A DNA stretch of 64,000 nucleotides. Origin: Streptomyces qinglanensis (GTDB taxonomy: Bacteria; Actinomycetota; Actinomycetes; Streptomycetales; Streptomycetaceae). Below, piece by piece: positions 15,831-23,212 of the stretch. Position 1 is the first letter of the stretch; every line of letters begins with the position of its first letter. The stretch covers positions 248,001 to 312,000 of the forward strand of contig NZ_FOGO01000007.1 in the NCBI RefSeq assembly GCF_900111245.1, written 5' to 3'. The notes under the pieces were generated by a model. The model did no database searches. It was not told where the DNA came from and was given only the letters and a program-made list of their open reading frames with translations. A program made the position numbers and the translations under genes.

Positions 15831-16042
15831 CAGCCGTCGCCTCGCTTGAGTGCCCCGCGGAGGGTGTCGCCGATCTCTAGGAGGGCCTGCGTGGCGGCGA
15901 CCAGGGCGTAGACCTGGGCTTTCGCGGCGCGGGCTTGGATTTCGTGGGCGGAGACGTTGCCTTGCGGCATGGCGTTGAGTTCCTGCGCGGTCTGGTCGAG
16001 GGTGCGCTCGGCGAGTTCGCGGTAGCTGGGCACGCCGGCCAT
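15830..16042 (-). CDS. Small helical hypothetical protein
   Basis: 70 aa, MAGVPSYRELAERTLDQTAQ then a long Ala-rich helix (ARAAKAQVYALVAATQALLE). Stop and start overlaps (TGATG) on both sides indicate coupled translation. Confidence 0.6.
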   Translation of the reverse strand: MAGVPSYRELAERTLDQTAQELNAMPQGNVSAHEIQARAAKAQVYALVAATQALLEIGDTLRGALKRGDG

Positions 16043-16221
16043 CAGCCGGTCACCGGCTCGTTGTGGCGGTGGATGCTGCGGACGTTGTCGACGGGGGCGA
16101 AGGCGACGGCCTCGCTGCCGGTGTAGAAGGTGTAGTCGCGGGCTTCGTCGTCGTACTTCACTCCGTCGGCTTCGACGGTTTCGGTGTCGCCGGTGAGGTA
16201 GTTGATCGTGTAGCGGGCCAT
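16042..16221 (-). CDS. Small hypothetical protein, 59 aa
   Basis: Begins MARYTINYLTGDTETVEADG and ends HRHNEPVTG. ATG 16221 overlaps the stop of the gene upstream and its TGA overlaps the next ATG (16042). The translation is clean and the codon usage matches its neighbours, so it is probably real despite its size. The short strands suggest a small beta domain. Confidence 0.65.
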   Translation of the reverse strand: MARYTINYLTGDTETVEADGVKYDDEARDYTFYTGSEAVAFAPVDNVRSIHRHNEPVTG

Positions 16222-16595
16222 CAGCCGGTCACCGCCTTGTGCTGGCTGGTGTGGATGGTCTCGGGCTCCTCATCGACGAGCGTGTACGTCTTACCGCCGT
16301 CGGTCGACATGCTGCGCGAGTCGCGGACGTTCTGCCAGAACGGCACGCCGCCCATCTCCTGCGCCCGGTCGATCCATTCGGCGGGGTCGTCGGTGAGCGG
16401 GCTGAGCGGCTGGAAGCGGAGCAGCTTTTCCAGGACCAGCGCGGAGTGCTCGGCGGAGAAGCCGCTGTGGCCCATGGCGGCGAAGGCTTCGATGACCTTG
16501 CAGAGGCCGTTCGTGAGCCATTCGTCTTCGCCGATGAGGGCGAGTTCGCGGCGGGCGTGGGTGACCAGCGGGCTTTCAGTGGCGGTGTGGGCCAT
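16221..16595 (-). CDS. Conserved hypothetical actinophage protein
   Basis: 124 aa: THARRELALIGEDEWLTNGL, then KVIEAFAAMGHSGFSAEHSA, LLRFQPLSPLTDDPAEWIDR and GGVPFWQNVRDSRSMSTDGG. This layout is widespread in actinobacterial phages; function unknown. Confidence 0.75.
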   Translation of the reverse strand: MAHTATESPLVTHARRELALIGEDEWLTNGLCKVIEAFAAMGHSGFSAEHSALVLEKLLRFQPLSPLTDDPAEWIDRAQEMGGVPFWQNVRDSRSMSTDGGKTYTLVDEEPETIHTSQHKAVTG

Positions 16596-16611
16596 GGCGC
16601 GGGCTCCTGTG

Positions 16612-16995
16612 TCAGTGAGGGTCGGCGGGGAGGTTGACGAGCCGAAGGGGGTGTTCGTGTTCGTCGAGGGTGGTGAGGGTGTGGGTGAGGAGTCCTCGGA
16701 GGATGGAGCGTTCGCGGCGGTTGTCGGGGATGCCGCCGGGCTGGTCGACGACGCTGAGGGTGTGCCCGTCGGTCCAGGCGTAGGTGAGCGTGGTGGGCTT
16801 CTGTTGCAGCTTGGCCATCTGCTCTAGCGCGTATTCGTTGAGGGTGCGCATGAGGTCTTCGCCGTCGATGGTGTGGCAGAGGGAGCAGATGCGGACTGAG
16901 GCGGTGGCGTGGGCGGGCTTGTTGTACTGCCACGCGTGCTCGCAAAGACTGTCGGCAGCCATCGGCTCGTTGTCGGGCGGGCCGGGAACATTCAT
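16612..16995 (-). CDS. Hypothetical protein with Cys/His cluster
   Basis: 127 aa from ATG 16995. The N-terminal half has LCEHAWQYN and RICSLCHTIDG, a possible zinc site. The remainder (TLTTLDEHEHPLRLVNLPAD) has no recognisable fold. Confidence 0.55.
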   Translation of the reverse strand: MNVPGPPDNEPMAADSLCEHAWQYNKPAHATASVRICSLCHTIDGEDLMRTLNEYALEQMAKLQQKPTTLTYAWTDGHTLSVVDQPGGIPDNRRERSILRGLLTHTLTTLDEHEHPLRLVNLPADPH

Positions 16996-17023
16996 GGCGC
17001 GGGCTCCTTGTGTTGGGAGGGAG

Positions 17024-17059
17024 CCTGCTGCCCGCACCCTCCCGACGGCGGGCAGCAGG
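17024..17059. terminator. 12-bp stem hairpin
   Basis: CCTGCTGCCCGC pairs perfectly with GCGGGCAGCAGG across a 12-nt loop, between two minus-strand genes. There is no U-run, which is normal for Streptomyces terminators. Confidence 0.6.
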
Positions 17060-17068
17060 GGTCTTAGG

Positions 17069-17536
17069 TCAGTTGTCGGCACCCGGGTTGTCGTCTGCGT
17101 CGCACGCTTCAAGGACGATGCGGCGGATCTCCGGATCGGCGAACTCGAAGGCTTCCTGGCGCCTGGCTGCCGTTTCGTCTTCGACGTACCGCTGGTATTC
17201 GTCCCAGTGCTGGACGACCAGCCGTTCGGTGGCGGCTTTACGAGCTTCGAGGTTGATCTGCCATGAGTCGTAGAGACCCGGGATGTGGTTGCGGCAGACG
17301 ACGCGGCGCTTCGCCCTGATCTTGGGTCGGCAGCGGTCGTTGCAGCGGTCGCGCCAGCAGCACTCGCGAACCTCGGTCAGCGTGACTGCGACCGGAGGGC
17401 CGCAGGGCGTGCTCTTCGGCTTACACGCCCAAGCGCAGCTAATGCCATCCCCGGGGGTCCAGGCTCGAATGTGCACCAAATCCCGGCGGTCTCCACTGCC
17501 GATCTTCTGGACCGTGTTCGCGGTGAACTCTTCCAT
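17069..17536 (-). CDS. Cys-rich hypothetical protein
   Basis: 155 aa with at least eight cysteines (CAWACKPKS, ECCWRDRCNDRCRPK, VVCRNHIPG) and an acidic C-terminal helix. The spacing fits one or two metal sites. It is the last gene before the hairpin array at 17557-17925. Confidence 0.6.
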   Translation of the reverse strand: MEEFTANTVQKIGSGDRRDLVHIRAWTPGDGISCAWACKPKSTPCGPPVAVTLTEVRECCWRDRCNDRCRPKIRAKRRVVCRNHIPGLYDSWQINLEARKAATERLVVQHWDEYQRYVEDETAARRQEAFEFADPEIRRIVLEACDADDNPGADN

Positions 17537-17556
17537 GTTCCACTCCAGGGTGTGGC

Positions 17557-17925
17557 GGAAGCCCCGGCCCCTGGATGGTCCGGGGCTTCCTTCCCGCCGG
17601 GATCAGCGGCGGGCGACTACGGGGATGTTGGTGGCCGCCCCGTGCCCTCGGCGGGGCGGCCACCATGGGGCTCAACAGCAGGGGGCTGGAGCACCCGGTC
17701 TATGCGTGCCGCGGGGCACGTTGGGGTGTGGTCCGCCTGGCCCTCAGTCAGGCGGACCGCGGCGCCGCACCGTGCCGCTTCGAGGCCGGCACGGTGCGCG
17801 TCGGGGTGTGTGGGGTATGGGGCCCGCCCGGTCGTGACGAAGCGACTCGGGCGGGCCGTGCGGGGGCGCCGCAGCAGCCAGCCCATGGCTGGGGCGCTCG
17901 CCCGCGCCTGCCCCGCACGGCAGGC
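17557..17925. ncRNA. Gene-free array of eight hairpins (structured RNA or tandem terminators)
   Basis: No plausible gene lies between 17537 and 17928. Instead eight perfect inverted repeats follow each other: 17557-17590 (11 bp), 17593-17613 (7 bp), 17630-17664 (13 bp), 17705-17720 (6 bp), 17730-17758 (10 bp), 17766-17798 (12 bp), 17821-17857 (10 bp) and 17906-17925 (7 bp). Stems differ in sequence; three of the longest have 9-nt loops, two of which share GCCCTC. One terminator would suffice, so a structured noncoding RNA or a protein-binding array is possible. Confidence 0.55.
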
Positions 17926-17928
17926 GTC

Positions 17929-18165
17929 TCAGGCCGCGTCGACGCGAACTCGTCGAACCACGGGTGGTGCAGGGGTAGGGGCGATGACGTTGTTGTCGTC
18001 GTCGCGTTGTGCGGGGCTGATCTCCATCAGGTCGTATCGGGCGCCTTTGCCTTGTCCGTATACGGTGATGCGGCCTTCGGATGCCCATCGCCAGATGGTG
18101 CCGACAGGGCGGCCGGTCCAGTAGGCGACGTCGGATGCGGTAGCGAGCGCGACTCCGGAGGGCAT
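17929..18165 (-). CDS. Helix-turn-helix DNA-binding protein (MerR/excisionase-like)
   Basis: 78 aa from ATG 18165 behind GGGAGGTGA. The fold element is ATASDVAYWTGRPVGTIWRW, then ASEGRITVYGQGKGARYDLM, a winged HTH as in small MerR/excisionase proteins; the tail is basic. It has its own promoter (18241-18270) followed by a leader hairpin, so it is separately regulated. Confidence 0.7.
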   Translation of the reverse strand: MPSGVALATASDVAYWTGRPVGTIWRWASEGRITVYGQGKGARYDLMEISPAQRDDDNNVIAPTPAPPVVRRVRVDAA

Positions 18166-18185
18166 GTTCACCTCCCGGGTACGAC

Positions 18186-18213
18186 GAAAGGCCGCCCTGT
18201 GCGGGGCGGCCTT
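18186..18213 (-). terminator. Leader hairpin / terminator upstream of the HTH gene
   Basis: AAGGCCGCCC pairs with GGGCGGCCTT (10 bp, 6-nt loop), and the minus strand continues TTTCGTCG. It lies about 20-50 nt downstream of the predicted start of transcription and upstream of the HTH ribosome site, the position of an attenuator. Confidence 0.65.
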
Positions 18214-18240
18214 AGCGCGGAAGTCAGTCGATCTAAGCAA

Positions 18241-18293
18241 ATAGTCGCTTCGGTCTCAGGGGTTTGTCAACCATTCACCTACGCGCCTGTCAA
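18241..18293 (-). promoter_or_regulatory. Leftward promoter with tandem -35 boxes
   Basis: Minus strand: TTGACA (18270-18265), 18-bp spacer, GACTAT (18246-18241). A second TTGACA lies 17 bp further upstream (18293-18288), giving two spaced -35 hexamers. This is one of the clearest sigma-70-type promoters in the prophage and drives the HTH gene at 17929-18165. Confidence 0.6.
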
Positions 18294-18305
18294 GGGCTTG
18301 GCACG

Positions 18306-18659
18306 TCAAAGGAGGCGAGCAGCGTTCTTTTCGTTCCGGACGGTGATCTCGTTGCCGTCCCATATGAGCGTGTCGCCTGGTTTGGTGACGACTGGTTGTT
18401 CGCTGCCGCGTTGGATGACGTAGCCGCCGTGCCCGGTGACGGTGCGGTAGCCGTGTTGGCGGCACCAGCGCGCTGGGATGTCAACGAGCATGGACCATGT
18501 GATGGTGAGTCGGGTTGGGTCGGCGGCTTCCCGGTTGCAGACCATGCGCCGCATCAGAGCGGCCGTGTGGCGGAGCTGCCTGCTTCGCCGGGCGCTGATC
18601 CACGGGCTGTGAGACTCGCGCTCGTACTGTTCGGCGAGTTCAGCTAGCGAGCTGGGCAT
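18306..18659 (-). CDS. Hypothetical protein
   Basis: 117 aa starting MPSSLAELAEQYERESHSPW. N-terminal basic helix (RRSRQLRHTAALMRRMV), C-terminal small beta segment (GHGGYVIQRGSEQPVVTKPG). No family recognised. Confidence 0.6.
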   Translation of the reverse strand: MPSSLAELAEQYERESHSPWISARRSRQLRHTAALMRRMVCNREAADPTRLTITWSMLVDIPARWCRQHGYRTVTGHGGYVIQRGSEQPVVTKPGDTLIWDGNEITVRNEKNAARLL

Positions 18660-18660
18660 C

Positions 18661-19131
18661 CTAGGTCTCCTTGTAGCGGGAGAAGGCGTCGCGGATGGCG
18701 GTGTCGTGGGCGAGGCAGCGGACGCAGTCGGTGTGCCAGTCGTCGTGGCCGTGCTCGTGTTCGTCGGCGAGCTGATCGAGGACGGCTTCGAGTGGGTGCG
18801 GGACGCGCCAGCCTCGGCCGGCTCGGCTGCATGCGGGGCAGATGCCGATGGCCATCTGGACGGGTCCGGTGTGGGTGGGGTCGGGGATGCTGTCGCCCCA
18901 CTGGTGGCCGCCGGAGTGGCGTCCGCAGAGGATGCACGGCAGCCAGTACAGCCCGCGTTTGTGGGCGTGCCGTCGGTGGATCCAGGTCCAGGACTGGGGC
19001 AGGTGCCGTATCCACTGGCCCCTGGTTGGCGCGCTGGTGGACAGGAGCGGGGTCATGCGCAGCCGCCGGTACCAGAGTCGTTCGAGCCAGGTCAGTGGCC
19101 GCTGTGTCAGGGTGACGGTGTACCGGGTCAT
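18661..19131 (-). CDS. Zinc-ribbon hypothetical protein
   Basis: 156 aa with three CxxC pairs (CILCGRHSGG, CPACSRAGRG, CVRCLAHD) and several His residues. N-terminal RRLRMTPLLSTSAPTRGQW. Likely binds zinc; role unknown. Confidence 0.6.
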   Translation of the reverse strand: MTRYTVTLTQRPLTWLERLWYRRLRMTPLLSTSAPTRGQWIRHLPQSWTWIHRRHAHKRGLYWLPCILCGRHSGGHQWGDSIPDPTHTGPVQMAIGICPACSRAGRGWRVPHPLEAVLDQLADEHEHGHDDWHTDCVRCLAHDTAIRDAFSRYKET

Positions 19132-19382
19132 GCTGCCGCCCTGGGGCTGGTGGTGTGGGCGATGGCGCGGACTTCGAGAGCGTCGGCTTCGAGGTCGAGG
19201 ATTGCTGCGAGAGTGTCGAGGTCGCAGTCAGGGGCGTCGGCGAGGTTGCGGCTGCTCGACGCGATGGCCCGTAGGAGGGCGATGACGGTGTCGCAGCCGA
19301 GGTAGGGCTGCCCGTCGCTTCCAACTGCGAGGGGTAGTCCGGTGGCGACCGGGGGCACGGGCCCGTCCTGGTCGTCGTTCAT
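19128..19382 (-). CDS. Small hypothetical protein, paralogue of the gene at 33033-33284
   Basis: 84 aa from ATG 19382. The C-terminus ILDLEADALEVRAIAHTT closely matches ILDRNADALEVRAIEATT of the protein at 33033-33284, and both have a central region of the type TVIALLRAIA/AVVDLLRSVA. This points to duplication inside the prophage. Function unknown. Confidence 0.65.
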   Translation of the reverse strand: MNDDQDGPVPPVATGLPLAVGSDGQPYLGCDTVIALLRAIASSSRNLADAPDCDLDTLAAILDLEADALEVRAIAHTTSPRAAA

Positions 19383-20188
19383 GCCGCTGCCTTTTCGGTC
19401 TGCGCCGGGGTGAGCGTGGGCATGGCGGGGATGGTCTGGGCGAGCCAGCCGTCGGGCGCTGTCGTGAAGTGCGGGGCGGCTGTCGCTCGCCACCAGGAGC
19501 GGACCGCGGTGGTGGCGGACGGCTGGCCGGTGCGTCGGTCGACGTACTCGATGGTGCGCTCACGGCTGTGCCGGGTGACGAGCCGTCCGCGCTTGCAGCC
19601 GTCGGGGTATTCGTTCCAGTTGATCCCGGCTTCGGACCACAGGAGTTCCTGCATGCTGCCGCTGTTCACGCCGTGCAGGCGTTTGTGGGAGAAGTGGGCC
19701 TGCGCCGCCATCGAGATGGAGTTGCGGACGGCGTCGCGCTGCCGCCACAGGAAGTAGTTCGCCACTTCGACCGGGTCGGGAATGGTGAACACGCGGGCGT
19801 CGAACAGTGCCCGCTTGCCAGGGCGCTGTTCGTTGAGGACCGCGGTGGCAAGGGCGGCGGCCATGGAGGTCTGCTTGGCAAGGATGCCACCGAACCACGG
19901 CTGGGTGGTGGGGGTGGCGAAGTCGGTGTAGAGGACGCTGATCTCGTCGGACTGGGTGTAGGCGAACACGCTGCCGGTGATCTCGGTGCAGAGTGCTTCG
20001 GCCACGGCGTCCATTGCAGCCATGAACTGGTCGTCGAAGGGGCGTTGGGCGCCGCGCAGGTAGGTGTGCGCAGCTCGAATGTCGACGCGTAGGAGAGTGT
20101 GGGTCCGGCGTGGAAGCACCGCGCGGGTGACGGCCTCGTAGTCCTTCATCCGGTCCCCGAGAGGGGTGTTGTCCTTCACGGTGCCCAC
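19379..20188 (-). CDS. Thg1-like tRNA 3'-5' polymerase (tRNAHis guanylyltransferase family)
   Basis: 269 aa matching the Thg1/TLP family along its length: LLRVDIRAAHTYLRG with the first metal-binding Asp, FMAAMDAVAEALCTEITGSV, AYTQSDEISVLYTDF with the second carboxylate, then PWFGGILAKQTSMAAALATA, FTIPDPVEVANYFLWRQRDA and RNSISMAAQAHFSHKRLHGV. The family adds nucleotides to tRNA 5' ends. Here the usual DGRxFH after the first Asp reads DIRAAH. Near a PNKP-type phosphatase (21575), it fits tRNA repair. Confidence 0.8.
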   Translation of the reverse strand: MGTVKDNTPLGDRMKDYEAVTRAVLPRRTHTLLRVDIRAAHTYLRGAQRPFDDQFMAAMDAVAEALCTEITGSVFAYTQSDEISVLYTDFATPTTQPWFGGILAKQTSMAAALATAVLNEQRPGKRALFDARVFTIPDPVEVANYFLWRQRDAVRNSISMAAQAHFSHKRLHGVNSGSMQELLWSEAGINWNEYPDGCKRGRLVTRHSRERTIEYVDRRTGQPSATTAVRSWWRATAAPHFTTAPDGWLAQTIPAMPTLTPAQTEKAAA

Positions 20189-20637
20189 TCCTCACCCTTG
20201 TGGTCGGGGTGCCTGGCGAATGGACGGGCGAGGATTTCGAGGCGACGGTCGATGCGGGCGTCGCGTCCGCAGTCACAGGGGCCGCCGAGGCGGCTCTCGT
20301 CGCAGGTCTCTCCGCCGTCCCGTTCTTCGGTGGCCGCAGCACAGGTGTACCAGCAGTCTTCGACGACTGCGTGCCGTTCGGCGTCGAGGTCGGCTACGAG
20401 TGCGAGCTTGGCGTCGAGGTCGGCGATAACGGCGGTGGGATCGTGAGCGGCGAGGTGGTCGACGGTAGCCCGCAGTTGCCGGCCGCTGAGTGCGAACCCT
20501 TCGGCGACGGTGATGCCGTCGATGGCGATCACTTCGTCGTGTTCGGCGTTGGGCTGCCACGGTCCGGGGCTGGCGGCTAGAGCGAGCGCCCGCTGTTCGG
20601 CGTACCGGGCACGCAGGAAGTCGGCGATGTCGTTCAC
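20176..20637 (-). CDS. DUF6221-family protein
   Basis: 153 aa from GTG 20637. Family pattern: DIADFLRARYAEQRALALAA then SPGPWQPNAEHDE, VDHLAAHDPTAVIADLDAKL, Cys-containing middle (CWYTCAAAT), and the C-terminal FARHPDHKGEEWAP. The family is frequent in Streptomyces phages; function unknown. Another member is at 23764 and a remnant at 32332. Confidence 0.75.
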   Translation of the reverse strand: MNDIADFLRARYAEQRALALAASPGPWQPNAEHDEVIAIDGITVAEGFALSGRQLRATVDHLAAHDPTAVIADLDAKLALVADLDAERHAVVEDCWYTCAAATEERDGGETCDESRLGGPCDCGRDARIDRRLEILARPFARHPDHKGEEWAP

Positions 20638-21338
20638 GCTGCTGCCTCCATGTGGTGGTCGCGTGTGGCGGCTTCCTGTGCGAGGCGGAGTTCGCGCCAC
20701 GCGGCCATGTCGGGCCACTCGCTGCCGCAGTCGCCGCACCGTATGCGGGGGCTGCCGGTTGAGGCTGTGAGCTGGGCGCCGCACTGGGTTCCGTCGTCGT
20801 AGGCGATGGGGCACAGGCCGACTTTGACGCGGCCGGCTCGTTTCGTGGGGTCGAGGGCGGCGCCCAGTTCGGCGTGGAGTTGGCGGACCTCCTCGACGTC
20901 CTGGCCCACCGACTCGTAGGCGTCCACGGCCCACGGCAGGTTGTTGACGAGGAACCTGACGTGCTCGGGCACGGCCTGCCTCGCGTTGCCGCGCCAGGGT
21001 GCCATCGTCCAGCCGAGTGCTTGCCGCCAGGCGTCTTCGATGGCGGCGAGTCGTGTGGCAGCACCGCCGGGGGCGACGAGGTTGAGGACGCGCACGTCGG
21101 GTGGGATGGGCGGTGTGCGGGAGCCGGAGACGTTGCCTTGTTTGCCGACGGTGCCGCGCATGAGTGCGGCGGTGGTGTTGGCGTGGGTGAACAGGCCGGG
21201 GATGGCGGCGAGTCTGGTGCGGGTCTTGTCTTCGCAGGGGCGGCAGGCGATGCGGCCGAGTTCTTGTTCCCAGAGGGGGCGGGCGCAGGCGCCGCATGTG
21301 GGCCAGTCGTAGCCGTCGTCGGTGGTGTGGGTGTGCAC
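20634..21338 (-). CDS. Zinc-ribbon hypothetical phage protein
   Basis: 234 aa from GTG 21338 (GAGGAG site). N-terminal finger CGACARPLWEQELGRIACRP, C-terminal finger CPIAYDDGTQCGAQL...IRCGDCGSEW. The middle part is helical (LHAELGAALDPTKRAGRV). Such double-ribbon proteins recur in Streptomyces phages. It is the first gene behind the promoter/operator at 21377-21414. Confidence 0.65.
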   Translation of the reverse strand: MHTHTTDDGYDWPTCGACARPLWEQELGRIACRPCEDKTRTRLAAIPGLFTHANTTAALMRGTVGKQGNVSGSRTPPIPPDVRVLNLVAPGGAATRLAAIEDAWRQALGWTMAPWRGNARQAVPEHVRFLVNNLPWAVDAYESVGQDVEEVRQLHAELGAALDPTKRAGRVKVGLCPIAYDDGTQCGAQLTASTGSPRIRCGDCGSEWPDMAAWRELRLAQEAATRDHHMEAAA

Positions 21339-21376
21339 GGCGGGCTCCTCGCGGGCGGAAGAGGGGGCGGTACACG

Positions 21377-21414
21377 CACTAGTGTGCACAGGTGAAATGA
21401 CAAGCGTGTCATTT
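21377..21414 (-). promoter_or_regulatory. Promoter with two palindromic operator candidates
   Basis: AAATGACA and TGTCATTT flank AGCG at 21395-21414, a perfect 8-bp inverted repeat that overlaps a minus-strand -35 (TTGTCA). A second palindrome, CACTAGTG (21377-21384), covers the -10 area (TAGTGC, 16-bp spacer). CACTAGTGT-CAC is repeated at 46051-46063, so both sites may bind the same repressor. Confidence 0.5.
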
Positions 21415-21574
21415 CGGCGGGTGGTGAAGGCCCGGCGGGTGACAGCGCAACGCCCGGCACGGGGCGGGGCGAAGGCTCCGTCTCGAGGGGCCAGTGCTCG
21501 TTGGTTCGCGCAGCCGCCCACGGGCTCGACCTGATCCGCGGACGCGACGCCCCCCGAGAGTGGGCATGGGCGAC
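21415..21574. other. Short region without a clear gene
   Basis: About 160 bp upstream of the promoter at 21377. A basic 52-codon minus-strand frame from 21566 is open but has no ribosome site or recognisable features. Probably a 3' untranslated region. Confidence 0.4.
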
Positions 21575-22030
21575 TCACTCACCCCAGCCAGGCACGACGG
21601 TGGTCGGTATGCCCTCCTCCGCCCATAGCGCGAGGACAGCCGGGTTGTCGTCCCAAGCGTGCACGGGCCTCCAGCGCTCACGGATGCGGGCGAGGATGCT
21701 TCGCTTCACTTCGTAGTCAGGACGCTGGTCGTGGTGAGCGCGCATCCACATCGCGTCGGACGGCACACCATGCAGGGCCAGCCACATGGCGGTGTGCGGC
21801 CGGAAGCGAACGGAGCGGGCCGTGACCACGAGTACGCCGAGCCCGGCGGCCCGCGCTTCGTGCGCGGCCCCAACGACGTGCGCATGCGGTGGGCAGTCGA
21901 CGGACGCCGTGTGGAAGGCGTGGAAGCGGCCAGGCTCGTCGAGGAGATGGCGGATGCCGCGCACGTCGCACAGCGTCCCGTCCACATCGAAGATCACGGC
22001 GTCGCGCATAGCTCCATGATGCCCAGCCAT
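21575..22030 (-). CDS. HAD-superfamily polynucleotide 3'-phosphatase (PNKP phosphatase domain)
   Basis: 151 aa. Motif I is DAVIFDVDGTLCDVRG (nucleophile and general acid Asp); LGVLVVTARSVRFRPHTAMW is motif II; HDQRPDYEVKRSILARIRER and WRPVHAWDDNPAVLALWAEE complete the pattern of the phosphatase half of T4-type Pnkp, without the kinase half. The enzyme would remove 3' or 2',3'-cyclic phosphates from cut nucleic acid. ATG 22030 is chosen; 22009 is possible but its ribosome site is too close. Confidence 0.8.
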   Translation of the reverse strand: MAGHHGAMRDAVIFDVDGTLCDVRGIRHLLDEPGRFHAFHTASVDCPPHAHVVGAAHEARAAGLGVLVVTARSVRFRPHTAMWLALHGVPSDAMWMRAHHDQRPDYEVKRSILARIRERWRPVHAWDDNPAVLALWAEEGIPTTVVPGWGE

Positions 22031-22072
22031 GTCAGCCAAGTGAACCAGTGCGGAGAGGGCATCGTGGCACGT

Positions 22073-22279
22073 TCAGTTGGCGGTCTCTGCCGGGTCCTGC
22101 TTGGCGGTGTCGACGTCGATGGCCAGTGATTGCAGCTTCCCGCCGAACGAGACGGCGGCGGAGACGACTTCGGTGCCGGCCGCGCCGGAGCGCATGGCGT
22201 CCTGTACGAACGCGGCGAGCTCGTCGAGGGTGAGGAACTGCTTCTTCGGCGCCTTGTGCTCGATTGTGCGAGTGGACAT
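22073..22279 (-). CDS. Small hypothetical protein
   Basis: 68 aa: MSTRTIEHKAPKKQFLTLDE then LAAFVQDAMRSGAAGTEVVS and a beta-rich end. The start has a good AGGAG site. No family recognised. Confidence 0.6.
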   Translation of the reverse strand: MSTRTIEHKAPKKQFLTLDELAAFVQDAMRSGAAGTEVVSAAVSFGGKLQSLAIDVDTAKQDPAETAN

Positions 22280-22361
22280 GACGGTGCTCCTTTGAGTTCG
22301 TGGGACTCAGTGTGCCGGTTTCCCCGCGGACAGCGCCCGGCAGCGGGCAGACTGCCACCCA

Positions 22362-22558
22362 TGGACCCGACGTTCACGGTGCAGGCCGAGTCTGAGGCTG
22401 TGTGTGAGGCCGCGTTGGCGCGGTTGTGTGCTGCGCTGGAGATCGAGCCGTGTCTGTTGCCGCGTGAGGTGTTGCCGGGGTCGGGGCGGTGGATGGCGCG
22501 CGCGAAGCCCCAGCCGTCCGACGAGGTCCAAGGCGTCATTCAGGCTGAGACCGGGTGA
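22362..22558 (+). CDS. Small plus-strand hypothetical protein
   Basis: 65 aa, MDPTFTVQAESEAVCEAALA then LPREVLPGSGRWMARAKPQP. The beta-alpha-beta pattern is protein-like and codon bias fits, but no clear ribosome site precedes it. It converges on the gene at 22540-22734 and overlaps its end by 19 bp. Confidence 0.45.
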
Positions 22559-22734
22559 AGGGCCTCCTCGGTCACCCACTCCCCGGTGAAGAACGCCAGC
22601 GAGTTGTAGTGCCGAATCTTGTAGATCGGGTTCCCCTGCTCGTCCCAGGAGACCTTGAGTACCTGCATGCGGGGCTGGCTGCCATGGGTCACGATCTGCC
22701 ACTTCCTGAACCGGGGATCGCGCTTCGCAGGCAT
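22540..22734 (-). CDS. Small hypothetical protein
   Basis: 64 aa from ATG 22734: MPAKRDPRFRKWQIVTHGSQ, then QVLKVSWDEQGNPIYKIRHY. Looks like a small SH3-like beta barrel domain. Function unknown. Confidence 0.55.
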   Translation of the reverse strand: MPAKRDPRFRKWQIVTHGSQPRMQVLKVSWDEQGNPIYKIRHYNSLAFFTGEWVTEEALHPVSA

Positions 22735-22736
22735 GG

Positions 22737-22964
22737 TCAGTCCTTCTTCCGGGTGATGGCGAGGCAGTCGGGGCACCAGCGCTCGCCCGGCTTGTCGAGA
22801 CGCCGCGGCACCTGGCGCTTCCCGCCCGACATGACGATGCTGTCTTCGTCGCTGCACGCGATCCGCTGGAACGTGGCGTCGGGGTCCGGGCCGACCGGCT
22901 TGTGCCAGATCAACTCCTTCGTGACGCCACCGGGCCCCTTGATGCGTTCCGACACTGCAAGCAT
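22737..22964 (-). CDS. Small hypothetical protein
   Basis: 75 aa from ATG 22964: MLAVSERIKGPGGVTKELIW ... RIACSDEDSIVMSGGKRQVP ... ERWCPDCLAITRKKD. The C-terminal CPDC plus the internal Cys could form a zinc site. Confidence 0.55.
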   Translation of the reverse strand: MLAVSERIKGPGGVTKELIWHKPVGPDPDATFQRIACSDEDSIVMSGGKRQVPRRLDKPGERWCPDCLAITRKKD

Positions 22965-22966
22965 GG

Positions 22967-23106
22967 TCAGCTCTCCTTGATCTCGGTGATCTCGAAGGCG
23001 AAGGGCACGTCCTCGCAGGCGTCGTAGACGGCGTCGCGGATGCCCTGCCCGGTGGGGCCGTACTCGTCGGGCGCGTCGATCTCCATCGTCAGCTTGTACT
23101 TCGGCA
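22967..23106 (-). CDS. Small hypothetical protein, 45 aa
   Basis: From ATG 23106, MPKYKLTMEIDAPDEYGPTG then IRDAVYDACEDVPFAFEITE. It has a clean coding pattern and an AGGAG-like site, and is followed closely by the next gene. Probably the first gene of a short leftward unit divergent from the Endo VII-like gene. Confidence 0.5.
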
Positions 23107-23212
23107 TGATCAGTTCTCCTTGTCACTGTGCGCGCGGGACAACAGGCCACCCACGAAGCCCCCGCCAACCTGCACGCTGGCCATGGCCCCGCAGCCGATG
23201 AGGAGGCGGGTC

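Noticed and set aside
21409..21566. 52-codon basic minus-strand frame upstream of the 21377 promoter
   Set aside because: No ribosome site; Arg/Pro-rich composition typical of non-coding GC-rich DNA.
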